64,000 nucleotides of DNA, from positions 620,001 to 684,000 of the forward strand of contig CAVOTI010000001.1 in NCBI GenBank assembly GCA_963699105.1, written 5' to 3'. Under the pieces are notes generated by a model. The model had not been told where the DNA came from. It saw only the letters and a program-made list of their open reading frames with translations, and ran no database searches. Made by a program: the position numbers and the translations under genes. Positions within the stretch are counted from its first letter, which is position 1; every line of letters starts with the position of its first letter. Shown in pieces: positions 53,123-61,674 of the stretch. This stretch comes from Bog-756 sp963699105. GTDB lineage: Bacteria; Actinomycetota; Acidimicrobiia; Acidimicrobiales; RAAP-2.

Positions 53123-53945
53123 ATGGTTTCTGACCATGTACCCCTGGCAGTGACCATTCCCCTGGCCGGAGTGGTGGGCCTGTTCATCGGATCGTTCCTG
53201 AATGTGGTCATCTACCGGACCCCACTCGGACTCTCGGTTTCGGCGCCGCCGCTCGTTCTGTCCGACCTGTCAAAGGCAGTTGAGCTGGTGGGAGAACATC
53301 CCGGTGGTGTCGTGGCTGGCTCTGCGGGGTCGGTGCCACACCTGTCATCAGCCGATCTCGGCCCGGTACCCGGCGGTCGAGATGTCGACTGGGATGGCGT
53401 TCGCCCTGGTCACTTGGGCTTGGCACGGCCACATCGAGGCGGCCGCCTATTGCTGCCTGGCGGCCGCCGTCATCGCCGTCAGCCTCATCGAGTACGGGGG
53501 GCAACGGGCCCCGCTGTCGATCGCGGCGATCGGCACGGCGGCTGCTCAGCTGATCATCGTGATAGGTGGTGCCTGGCAGCACCAGTGGCGAATCGTCGTG
53601 GGCTCCCTGATCGGCACGGCCGTGGCGGCGGCGGTCTACGTCGCCCTGCGGGCCGGCGACCCCGACTGCATCGACCCGAGAGGTCACGGGAGAACCGCCG
53701 TGCTGGTGGCCGGCTGCTGGACCGGTGGGTTGGGCGGCGTCCCTCTGGCCATCGGCGCCGGCGTTTGGATCGGGACCTACTTCGTCTGTATGGCCGGCGC
53801 CTGGTCGGTTTCGAGGCAGCCTTCGGGAACCGGACCCGGCCCCGAAGCGACTCGGACCCGGTCTCCGATCCGTCCGGTTCTGGCCGCCCCGTTGGTATCG
53901 GCCATCATCGTCGCCATGGCGGCGTCCCTCATCGCGTGGGGTTGA
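53123..53945 (+). pseudogene. Prepilin peptidase-like protein, frameshifted and lacking catalytic Asp residues
   Basis: PilD/TFPP family. The N-terminal part (GVVGLFIGSFLNVVIYRTPL) and the zinc-type cysteine region (SFCPTCQRQLSWWENIPVVS, then GRCHTCHQPISARYPAVE) are clear but lie in different frames, with a shift near 53245-53255. Family members use two Asp residues, one in an IDxxxxxLP-type motif and one in a GxGD motif. At the corresponding places here are SLIEYGGQRAPLS and RGHGRTAVLVAG, so neither Asp is kept. The remaining membrane segments are present. The gene is probably non-functional as a peptidase; a working prepilin peptidase would have to be elsewhere. Divergent from pilB across a 284-bp spacer with no evident feature. 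Confidence 0.75.
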
Positions 53946-53963
53946 CGACTCTACGATGGTTCC

Positions 53964-54701
53964 ATGAGCATCGTCGAACCCCGGGGCTCCCGCCTCGAAC
54001 CAGACCCAGGGACCTCCTCCGAATCATCACGGCCGAGACCGATGCGCCGCGTGGTGGTGGTTGACGACCACGAGCTCCTTCGGACCGGTACCCGCCAGAT
54101 CCTCGATGACGCACCCGACTTCACCGTGGTCGGGGAGGCCGAGGATGGCGACGGCGCCATGCGGGCCGTAGTCGAGTTCCGACCCGATGTGGTACTGGTC
54201 GACATCCGCCTTCCCACCATCAACGGCATCGATCTGGCCAGGCAGATCACCACCGAGTACCCCCAGACCACCGTCCTCATTCTCAGCGCCTACGACGACG
54301 AGAACTACGTGCGGGCCGCCCTGGCTGCCGGCGTTGCCGGTTACCTCCTCAAGACCACACCCAGCGACGAACTGGTGAGATCCATCCGGTCGGCATGCGA
54401 TGGGTTCAACCTCCTGGAAACCGGACTCTCCGGACAAGGAGAGAAGGCCGAAGGAGACGGTGGCGATGGCTTCAGCCCCCGACTCACGGGACGGGAACAA
54501 GAGGTGGTGCGCCTGGTGGCCCGGGGCATGTCCAACAAAGCCATAGCCCATCAGCTCGAGATCAGCCCCCGCACCGTAGAAGGTCATCTCAATCATGTGT
54601 TCGACAAGTTGGGCACCACTTCACGCACCGAGTTGGTGCACTATGCCCTGGCCAACAGCCTGTTCGCCAGGGACCAGAGCGACCCGGAACAGAATCGGTG
54701 A
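53964..54701 (+). CDS. NarL/FixJ-type response regulator
   Basis: Two-component regulator of 245 residues. The receiver domain has VVVVDDHELLRTGTRQILDD, the phospho-acceptor Asp in PDVVLVDIRLPTINGID, the Ser of LILSAYDDENYV and the Lys of GYLLKTTPSDEL. The LuxR helix-turn-helix is LTGREQEVVRLVARGMSNKA, IAHQLEISPRTVEGHLNHVF. An alternative ATG at 54042 would remove 26 non-conserved residues and put the Asp at position 54, the usual place. It overlaps the kinase start by 4 bases. Its position beside pilus genes suggests it regulates them (inference). Confidence 0.92.
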   Translation: MSIVEPRGSRLEPDPGTSSESSRPRPMRRVVVVDDHELLRTGTRQILDDAPDFTVVGEAEDGDGAMRAVVEFRPDVVLVDIRLPTINGIDLARQITTEYPQTTVLILSAYDDENYVRAALAAGVAGYLLKTTPSDELVRSIRSACDGFNLLETGLSGQGEKAEGDGGDGFSPRLTGREQEVVRLVARGMSNKAIAHQLEISPRTVEGHLNHVFDKLGTTSRTELVHYALANSLFARDQSDPEQNR

Positions 54702-56372
54702 ACAGGACGGCACCGCCCTCGGGAACATCAACCGACGATATCGACCCGGGGCCTCGGTCGATCGGGCCCGAAGCGGTGCCCGACCTCGACCAGATCCTCG
54801 AGGTGGTCGGGGCCGGAACCGCCAGCGTGGTCGCCGACGGAGCCGGGGCCGGCCCCGCGCCTGGTGCCGGACCGGAGCTGAGCCCCGACGAAGACCGGCC
54901 CTGGGCCAACTCGCAGTTCTGGATTGTCCAGCTCATCGTCCTCGCCCTCTATCTCATCCGCCTGGCCGTGACCGTGGACTTCCACCTGGCGGCCACATCA
55001 CCGGGTCTCGAGTTCTCGACTTTCGTCCTCTTCGTGGTTCCGGTGGTCTACGCCGCCCTCCACTATGGCTTCAAGAGGAGCAATGCTGACGTCGGGTTGG
55101 GTGACGGTGCTGGCCCTACCGCGCTTCTTCGTGGCCGCCGGCAATCATCAGTACGACGCGGCGTGGGCCGAGGTGACCCAAGTGGTCGTCCTCGATGCCC
55201 TGGCCCTGCTTGTCGGCCAACACGTCACGGGCGAGCGGAAGGCTCGCCGGCGGGCCGAAACGGCCCGCGAAGCCCACCTCAGCGCCGAAGCCCTCTATCG
55301 CGATCTCTTCGATTCGAACCAGGCCCCGATCCTGATCGTCGACGGGAGCGGCAATGTGGTCGAGGCCAATGCCTCGGCTCAGCGGGCCTTCCGCTCGGAC
55401 GACGCGGCCCCCGGCGTGGACAGCGGGAAGGATGCGGGCCCGGCGGCACCGGTCCGTCTGGTGGACATGATCGGCCCGGGGGCGGCCGCCCAGATCCTGA
55501 CCCGACTGATCGCCGAGCAGGTCCCCGATCAGCGGGCCTCGTCGGACAGCCCGACGTCGGATGACCGAGTGGAGCCGGTCGTCTTCGAGATCGAAGGGCA
55601 CAGTGTCCTCTTCCGTCCGACTGCCACCATGTTGAGCCGGTCCGACGATGCCACCCGGATGCAGGTGGTATTCGAAGATGTCACCGCCGAGACCCGGCGC
55701 CACGACCGGATGGAGGCGTACGCGTCTCGGGTCGTTCTCGGTCAGGAAGAGGAGCGTCGTCACCTGGCCCAGGAGCTTCATGACGGCCCCGTCCAAACCC
55801 TGATCCATCTGTGCCGCCAGATCGACGCGGTGGAGAGGAACGCCGAGCTGACACCCGAGAGCGTCAGCGTGCTGTCGGACCTTCGGGTGATCGCCGAAGG
55901 CACCGTGGCCGAACTCCGCTCGATCGCCCGAGGGCTCCGTCCGTCGATACTCGACGACCTCGGCCTGGTCGCTTCGATCAATCAGCTCGTACAGGAAGCA
56001 GGAGAGCGCCAAGGCTTCGAGATCTCATTCGGCGTCACCGGCGAAGAACGGCGGATGCCGGCGCCGGTCGAGTTGGCCCTGTTCCGCATCGCCCAAGAGG
56101 CGATCACCAACGTCGAACACCACGCCGGCGCCGGCCGATTGGCGGTGGGGCTCGGCTTCGAAGCCGGTGGGACCCGACTGCTGGTGACCGATGACGGGAT
56201 CGGCTTTCACGTCCATGACGGACCCGCCGCAAGCCGCAGCGACTCCCTCGGTCTGCCGGGAATGACCGAACGGGCCAATCTGATCGGCTCCCGCCTGGTG
56301 ATCCACTCGGTGACGGGCAGCGGCACGACGGTCGAGGTCTGGGTTCCGTCGACGATTATCGACCCTGACTGA
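54698..56372 (+). CDS. DesK/NarX-type sensor histidine kinase, apparent frameshift
   Basis: HisKA_3-type kinase paired with the preceding regulator. The N-terminal part from the GTG at 54698 has a Pro/Gly-rich start and membrane segments (WIVQLIVLALYLIRLAVTV, STFVLFVVPVVYAALHYGF). The rest (MLTSGWVTVLALPRFFVAAG onward), with a PAS-like region (YRDLFDSNQAPILIVDGSGN), the H-box RRHLAQELHDGPVQTLIHLC and ATPase motifs EAITNVEHHAGAG and LLVTDDGIGFHVHDG, continues in another frame from about 55075. Either one indel broke a membrane kinase, or the sequence has an error there. Restart at the ATG at 55065 or 55083 would yield a kinase with fewer membrane segments. Confidence 0.85.
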
Positions 56373-56407
56373 TCCTGTTGGCGCGGATTCGAGCGTCAAT
56401 TGCACGT

Positions 56408-56432
56408 CATACCACCGCCTGGGTGGCATATG
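56408..56432. repeat. Imperfect inverted repeat CATACCACC/GGTGGCATATG
   Basis: Lies in the 153-bp spacer between the kinase and the small downstream gene; shares CATACCACC with the hairpin at 1304-1312. A second hairpin-like element (ATCAAACC, 56480-56487, against GGTTTTGAT, 56490-56498) is further on. Confidence 0.45.
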
Positions 56433-56525
56433 GCCGCTCAGCGACCCGCCGGGTGTGGGGGAACTGTCACCTAACCGACATCAAACCGAGGTTTTGATCT
56501 CATCAATTCATGGGATACTGGTGGC

Positions 56526-56822
56526 GTGGATGAAATCGTGATTGAGTCCTGCCACAGCACATGGATCATCGACATGGAGAATTCTCGGTTCCGGCGGCTG
56601 GTCAAAGGGTCGAGTGTCCATTCGGGTCCGGCCTCGACTGAGTGGCAGCCTTGCTACGGCGTCGAGATCGACCCACTCTCCGAGTCGTTCGTGGTCCTTC
56701 TCAATCCGGAGGGCACGAGACTCCTCCGGAGCTGGCGCCACGTCGAGCATTGTGCGCAGTGTGGTGGTGAGGCGACGTCGGAGTTGTCACTGCGGGACCT
56801 GCGCTCGGCCGTCCGCGGCTGA
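56526..56822 (+). CDS. Small conserved-looking hypothetical protein
   Basis: A 98-residue protein, not recognised: MDEIVIESCHSTWIIDMENS, RFRRLVKGSSVHSG, EWQPCYGVEIDPLSESFVVL, LNPEGTRLLRSWRHVEHCAQ. It has four Cys, including a CAQC pair near the end, and no membrane segment. Codon use is like the neighbours. GTG start at 56526; no ribosome binding site is visible, and a -10-like GATACT at 56514-56519 lies six bases before the GTG, an arrangement compatible with a leaderless transcript. Confidence 0.65.
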   Translation: MDEIVIESCHSTWIIDMENSRFRRLVKGSSVHSGPASTEWQPCYGVEIDPLSESFVVLLNPEGTRLLRSWRHVEHCAQCGGEATSELSLRDLRSAVRG

Positions 56823-56975
56823 CCCCCGAAGCCCTACCGACCAGGGCGACGTTTGCTGGCCCTTTCTCGTTTTCACTTCTCTCCACTAAACTTCTGCCGT
56901 GATGATGTGCGAGCACCGCCCGGCGAACACCGACCGACTGGTTCAGAAGGTCAGCACCTCGGGGGTCCGGACACG

Positions 56976-57311
56976 GTGACCATGGAGACGGCCCTGCCGG
57001 ACGATGGAAACGCGGGCGAGGCGGTCGAGGCGCCGGCCCAGTTGACATCCGGGTTGGCGGCGCCAACCGTGACCGACTACGCGTCGTCGGTCCGATTGGC
57101 CAACGACATACTTTCCCTCGATCCGGAGAACGCCCAGGCGGCCGCGCCTCCGACCACTCCTTCCCCCTCGGTACCCTCGGCGCCGTCGGTTGCATCAGGA
57201 CCACGGCCCGTGCCGGAGGCCGCGCTCCCTCCACCCCCTCCCCCAGGTCCGTTGGCTCCCGATTTCTTCACGTCGGCGCGACCGAGGAAGCGCATCTGGC
57301 GAGGGAGGTAG
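56976..57311 (+). CDS. Pro/Ala-rich small protein, doubtful
   Basis: About 111 residues from a GTG at 56976 (or ATG at 56982): METALPDDGNAGEAVEAPAQ, VTDYASSVRLANDILSLDPE, then a Pro/Ser/Ala-rich stretch and a basic end (RPRKRIWRGR). The segment YASSVRLANDILSLDPEN looks like a short amphipathic helix, but no family is recognised. Convergent with moaC. Confidence 0.4.
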   Translation: MTMETALPDDGNAGEAVEAPAQLTSGLAAPTVTDYASSVRLANDILSLDPENAQAAAPPTTPSPSVPSAPSVASGPRPVPEAALPPPPPPGPLAPDFFTSARPRKRIWRGR

Positions 57312-57338
57312 CTGCTTCCCTGGTGGTCCGGTCGGGTG

Positions 57339-57824
57339 TCAGGCCAGCGGGTCGCGCTTCCAGATGCCGGAGGACCCACCCGTCTTCTCCCACAGCATCA
57401 GCTGACCGATGCTCATTGTTCGGTCCGTCGTCTTACACATGTCGTAGACGGTGAGAGCGGCAATGGCACAGGCGGTCATCGCCTCCATCTCCACCCCGGT
57501 TCGATCGACGGCCTCGACCTTCGCCTCGACCTCCACGTAATCGTCCCCGATGGTGAAATCGACATGCACGGCACCCACCAGCAGTGGGTGGCACATCGGC
57601 ACCAGGTCGGCCGTTCGCTTGGCCGCCTGGATGCCCGCCACCCGGGCCGCGGCCAGCACATCTCCCTTGGTGATGGCATTGTTCGCCACCTGAGCCGTGG
57701 TCTCAGGCTTCATCGCCACCCGGCAGCGGGCCAGGGCCCGCCGGTGCGTGGCCTCCTTGGGCGACACGTCGACCATCCGGGCTCCGCTGAATGGGTCGAG
57801 ATGGCTCAGGCTTCTGTCACTCAT
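57339..57824 (-). CDS. moaC: Cyclic pyranopterin monophosphate synthase
   Basis: Molybdenum cofactor step 1 enzyme, acting after MoaA. SHLDPFSGARMVDVSPKEAT, TKGDVLAAARVAGIQAAKRT, ADLVPMCHPLLVGAVHVDF (active-site His), EVEAKVEAVDRTGVEMEAMT and ALTVYDMCKTTDRTMSIGQL (catalytic Lys) are all intact. 161 residues from the ATG at 57824. Lone moco gene in this window, divergent from the FmdB gene. Confidence 0.94.
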   Translation of the reverse strand: MSDRSLSHLDPFSGARMVDVSPKEATHRRALARCRVAMKPETTAQVANNAITKGDVLAAARVAGIQAAKRTADLVPMCHPLLVGAVHVDFTIGDDYVEVEAKVEAVDRTGVEMEAMTACAIAALTVYDMCKTTDRTMSIGQLMLWEKTGGSSGIWKRDPLA

Positions 57825-57884
57825 AGGGACCACAGTGTACGGGACACCGGGGTATACCGAGGTACAAGCGGGCACAGAATGGTA

Positions 57885-57911
57885 TTGGCAGTCTCTAAAG
57901 TAGACTGCTAA
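57885..57911. promoter_or_regulatory. CIRCE-like inverted repeat with 9-9-9 geometry
   Basis: TTGGCAGTC (57885-57893), nine bases, then GACTGCTAA (57903-57911). The HrcA operator CIRCE is TTAGCACTC-N9-GAGTGCTAA; this site has the same geometry, with one matched C/G swap in each arm plus one further change in the left arm. TTGGCA may also act as a -35 and GCTAAT (57908-57913) as a -10, placing the site over the promoter of the FmdB gene starting at 57947. Confidence 0.55.
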
Positions 57912-57946
57912 TCGGAGGCATTCACCGATCGAGAGGAAGCCCTCGC

Positions 57947-58345
57947 TTGCCCACCTACGAGTACCACTGTGACAGCTGCGACCGGAACTTCGACATCGTC
58001 CAGTCGTTCCATGACGAGCCCCTCACCGCCTGCCCTACCTGCGGCTCCCCGGTGCGGAAAGTCTTCGGCAACGTGGGCATCGTCTTCAAGGGAAGCGGCT
58101 TCTACAAGACGGACAGTCGTTCCGGTGCTGCGGCCAAAGGAGGCGGCTCGGACGGATCGGCGGCACCGGCGGAGAGCACGGGGACAGGATCGGATTCGGG
58201 ATCGAAATCCGACAGCGCCACCTCGGGCGGAGACAGCTCGTCGACTCCCGCTCCATCGTCGACCGCTCCTGCCAAGCCGGCAAAGACGCCGGCGACCGGC
58301 AGTGACGGCCGAGTATCCACCGAGCCCAAAACGGCACCGGCGTAG
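57947..58345 (+). CDS. FmdB-family zinc ribbon protein
   Basis: 132 residues. The N-terminus MPTYEYHCDSCDRNFDIVQS, with Cys 8 and 11, and LTACPTCGSPVRKVFGNVG, with Cys 29 and 32, form the zinc ribbon; FKGSGFYKTD follows, as in the family. The last 80 residues are Ser/Ala/Pro-rich and disordered. Family function is unclear (named after a formamidase regulator). TTG start at 57947 with GAGAGGAAG upstream. A CIRCE-like palindrome lies in its promoter. Confidence 0.88.
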   Translation: MPTYEYHCDSCDRNFDIVQSFHDEPLTACPTCGSPVRKVFGNVGIVFKGSGFYKTDSRSGAAAKGGGSDGSAAPAESTGTGSDSGSKSDSATSGGDSSSTPAPSSTAPAKPAKTPATGSDGRVSTEPKTAPA

Positions 58346-58450
58346 TCGTCGGTCAGTCACGGCGGAGACAGTATTCACCGCCCGAAGTTCCATCGACTGA
58401 CCCCTATAGGTGTAAATACCCGTCGCCAAGACGGAGTTCGTACTCTTACA

Positions 58451-59575
58451 ATGGTGGCCATGGACAGGAGCGATCTCGATCGAATCCTGGTGACGCTTGC
58501 CGAGCTCGACGGCTCCGACCTCCACATCAAGGCCGGGGCGCCGCCGCGAATGCGGGTCGCCGGAGCACTGCGCACCCTCGACGATGAGCCCTCGTTCACC
58601 GACGAGGAGACCTTGGACATCGCCGAATCGATCATGCCCGATGCCGTTCTGGCCACGTTCAAAGAGCACCATGAAGCCGACTTCGCCTACAGCATTCCCG
58701 ACATCGGGCGCTATCGGGTCAACGCCTATTACCAGCGATCGTCAGTAGCACTCGCCATGCGGCGCGTACGAGCAAGTGCCGCCACCGTTGAGGAACTGGG
58801 GCTGCCCGAAGTCGTGAGCCGATTGGCCGATGAGCTGCGAGGACTGGTGTTGGTGACCGGTCCCACCGGTTCAGGCAAGACGACCACCCTGGCAGCCATG
58901 GTCGACCACATCAACAACACTCGGTCATGCCATGTGGTCACCATCGAGGATCCAGTGGAATACCTACACCAGGACCGTCTGGCCGCCATCGACCAGCGAG
59001 AGGTCGGGTTCGACACTGATTCGTTCACATCAGCAATGCGGGTGGTGCTCCGCCAGGATCCTGATGTGATCCTGGTCGGTGAGATGCGCGATACGGAAAC
59101 GGTCTCGGCCGCCTTGACTGCGGCTGAGACCGGTCACCTGGTCATGTCGACTCTCCACACCATCAATGCCACCGAGACCATCAACCGCATCGTCGACTTC
59201 TTCCCGCCCCATCAACAGTCGCAGGTGAGGGTGAGTCTGGCTGGGGCGATCAAGGGCATCGTCTGCCAGCGGTTGATTCCAACCGCCGACGGGAAGGGCC
59301 GGGTACCGGCCCTCGAGGTGCTGGTGGTGAACGGCCGGATCCAGCAGGCGATCCTCGATCCTTTGCTGACCGGCGACATCGACGCCATCATCGCCGACGG
59401 TGAGTACTACGGGATGATCACCTTCGACCAGTCCTTGGTCAACCTCCTGTCCTCCGGCACCATCGATCTGGCCGAAGCCATGAGCACGGCAAGCAACCCC
59501 CACGACCTCAAGGTCATGCTCGAGCGCAGGGGTATCCTCGGTACCGGTCAGTTCGCGGCGGCGAGCTTTTCCTGA
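58451..59575 (+). CDS. pilT: Type IV pilus retraction ATPase PilT
   Basis: 374-residue PilT of ordinary architecture. RILVTLAELDGSDLHIKAGA is the N-terminal PAS-like start. Walker A is GPTGSGKTT (137-145), followed by HVVTIEDPVEYLHQDRLAAI, Walker B DPDVILVGEMRDTETVSA, AAETGHLVMSTLHTINATET and the C-terminal PALEVLVVNGRIQQAIL. It drives pilus retraction. The ATG at 58451 is used; another ATG three codons on is possible. It precedes pilMN on the same strand with a 383-bp gap. Confidence 0.93.
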   Translation: MVAMDRSDLDRILVTLAELDGSDLHIKAGAPPRMRVAGALRTLDDEPSFTDEETLDIAESIMPDAVLATFKEHHEADFAYSIPDIGRYRVNAYYQRSSVALAMRRVRASAATVEELGLPEVVSRLADELRGLVLVTGPTGSGKTTTLAAMVDHINNTRSCHVVTIEDPVEYLHQDRLAAIDQREVGFDTDSFTSAMRVVLRQDPDVILVGEMRDTETVSAALTAAETGHLVMSTLHTINATETINRIVDFFPPHQQSQVRVSLAGAIKGIVCQRLIPTADGKGRVPALEVLVVNGRIQQAILDPLLTGDIDAIIADGEYYGMITFDQSLVNLLSSGTIDLAEAMSTASNPHDLKVMLERRGILGTGQFAAASFS

Positions 59576-59958
59576 CCCGCCCTCAGGGGCCGGAGTCTCC
59601 TCACCACCTCGCCTCACCACCTCGCCGTCCTCTGGACTGCTGACCTGCCCATTTACCCAATCGGGGCGGGCCGGCTGGGCGACCGCCGACCGATCCGCCA
59701 AGTGACACACAGCGCCTCAAGGTGAGGGCGGATCCGTCCGATAGATCTCCGTACGGTCTGGTGCAGTCTCACCACTGTTCCAGTTGGACATTGATCGCTG
59801 ACGGCGATCACCGAGGGACGGAGAGTCGAAGTGAGCATCGTGGCGAAGGGAAGTACTCACGCTTCCGAACTCCGGGCTGCCCATGCGGTCCGGAGATCCG
59901 ACGGATCCTCATCGACGTCATCGGCCTCCACGGATCACAGCCAGAGAGAGGTTTCGGC
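59576..59958. other. Spacer between pilT and pilMN
   Basis: 383 bp with no convincing gene. It contains a 13-bp direct repeat (CCTCACCACCTCG twice, within about 59607-59632). The promoter of pilMN probably lies here; a purine-rich GAGAGAGG precedes the pilMN ATG. Confidence 0.5.
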
Positions 59959-61674
59959 ATGGAGCTGACCATTCGTTCGAAGCTTGTGGTCGGACTGGAC
60001 ATCGGTACCAGTGCGGTGCGCGCCGCCGAGCTCGATCTCGGCCACTCCAAGCCGATCCTGCACACCTATGGCCAAGTAGGACTGCCTCCAGATTCTCTGG
60101 TCGACGGTGAGATCCGCGACAGTGCGGCGGTCACCGAGGCCATCATCAAGCTCTGGAAGAACGGGCAGTTCTCCAGTTCGTCGGTGATCGTGGGTATTGC
60201 CGGGTTGAGGGCCATCACCCGGGAGATCGATCTTCCTTTCGTGCCCGACAACGAGGTGGACAGCGCAGTGCGCTTCCAGTCCGAAGAAGTCATCCCTTTC
60301 CCACCCGATCAAACGATTCTGTCCTCCCAGGTACTGGCTGACTACACCTCGCCGGACGGCGACAAGATGCGGCGGGTGTTGGTGGCGGCTGCTCACGTCG
60401 ACCTGGTCAACGGCGTGATCGATGTCGTCGAGAAGGCGGGCCTCGAGGTCGAAGGCGTGGATCTGATCTCTTCGGCTCTGGTTCGGGCCATCGGTGGAAA
60501 GGACACCACCGAGCAGCCAGAGGCGATCGTATCAGTCGGCGCCGGACTGACCGTGGTGGTGGTTCATCAGCAAGGTCGGCCTCAGTTCGTCCGTACGATT
60601 GGATCGGGTGGAAATGCCACCACCGCCGCAGTCTCTGGAGCCCTCGACATACCCACCTCGGACGCCGAGGCAGTGAAGCGCCGCATCGGCGAGCAACTTC
60701 CGCAGATGCGGACGGCCCAGAACGCCAGCCAGGCCAGCATGACCGAACTGGTCGGTGAGATCCGGAACTCGATCCAGTACTTTGCCTCTCTTCCCGGTCG
60801 GCTTCCCGTTTCGCGTTTGCTGGTCACTGGCGGAGGTTCGGATCTCTATGGGTTCAATGCTCTGTTGGAGAGCCAAACCCGGCTTCCGGTGGTCAATGTC
60901 TCTCCCCTCGCCCGAGTCGACACCTCCAAGCTGGACCTCACCGAGGACCAGGCCCGAATGGTGAGTCCGGTGCTGGCCACCCCCATCGGCCTCGCCCTCC
61001 CCGAACCGGACAAGGCGGTGAAGAAGTTCAACCTGCTGCCCCCCGAGGTAGCCGGACGGATGAGGATGAAGAGGATCCAGGAGAAGACCATCATGGCGGC
61101 GGCTGCCGTCCTGGTCCTGCTCCTCGGATTCGGCGGGTGGAAGTTCTACAACGTCCATGAGACTGAGAACAGCGTGAGCAGTCTGCAGGCCAACATCGCG
61201 GCGCTGAACGCCCAGGTCCCCAAGTTCGACCTGGTGGTGGCGGCCAACGATGCCTACACCGCGGGAGTTGCCCGCCGGGCGTCGGTGCTCGATTCCGCCG
61301 TTGACTGGCCGTTGGTGCTGGGCAATCTAATCACCATCACGCCGGCCACCGCCGAAGTGCAGACGTTCGACGGTGCCACTCAGAATGCCGCCTCCAGCTC
61401 GAGCGCGCCGGCCACTGCGACGTCGGCCGGCACGCAGAGCGCCGCCACCTCCACCACGTCAGCGGCCATCGGAACCGTGCAACTGAACGTCACCGGACCA
61501 GGACCGAGCTTGTCCATCTCCGAGTCATGGATCAACGCAATCGCCGGTTCGCAGTTCTTCGCCAACCCGGTGCAAGGAACGACAGCTGTAAACACCGACT
61601 CGTCGATTTCGTTCCCGTTCACCATTTCGGTTACGCCCAACGCGAGCCTCGACAAGAATGCGAGCATCAAATGA
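59959..61674 (+). CDS. pilM: PilM-PilN fusion protein of the type IV pilus alignment complex
   Basis: 571 residues. Residues 1-350 are the actin-like cytosolic PilM: VVGLDIGTSAVRAAELDLG, LPFVPDNEVDSAVRFQSEEV, FPPDQTILSSQV, AIVSVGAGLTVVVVHQQGRP, LLVTGGGSDLYGFNALLE. At 357 begins FNLLPPEVAGRMRMKRIQEK, the cytosolic PilN peptide that PilM normally binds in trans, then a membrane segment (about 378-397) and a periplasmic coiled-coil and Ser/Thr/Ala-rich globular part as in PilN. So partner and ligand are covalently joined. The ATG at 59959 follows a GAGAGAGG sequence. Its TGA overlaps the pilO ATG. Confidence 0.9.
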   Translation: MELTIRSKLVVGLDIGTSAVRAAELDLGHSKPILHTYGQVGLPPDSLVDGEIRDSAAVTEAIIKLWKNGQFSSSSVIVGIAGLRAITREIDLPFVPDNEVDSAVRFQSEEVIPFPPDQTILSSQVLADYTSPDGDKMRRVLVAAAHVDLVNGVIDVVEKAGLEVEGVDLISSALVRAIGGKDTTEQPEAIVSVGAGLTVVVVHQQGRPQFVRTIGSGGNATTAAVSGALDIPTSDAEAVKRRIGEQLPQMRTAQNASQASMTELVGEIRNSIQYFASLPGRLPVSRLLVTGGGSDLYGFNALLESQTRLPVVNVSPLARVDTSKLDLTEDQARMVSPVLATPIGLALPEPDKAVKKFNLLPPEVAGRMRMKRIQEKTIMAAAAVLVLLLGFGGWKFYNVHETENSVSSLQANIAALNAQVPKFDLVVAANDAYTAGVARRASVLDSAVDWPLVLGNLITITPATAEVQTFDGATQNAASSSSAPATATSAGTQSAATSTTSAAIGTVQLNVTGPGPSLSISESWINAIAGSQFFANPVQGTTAVNTDSSISFPFTISVTPNASLDKNASIK

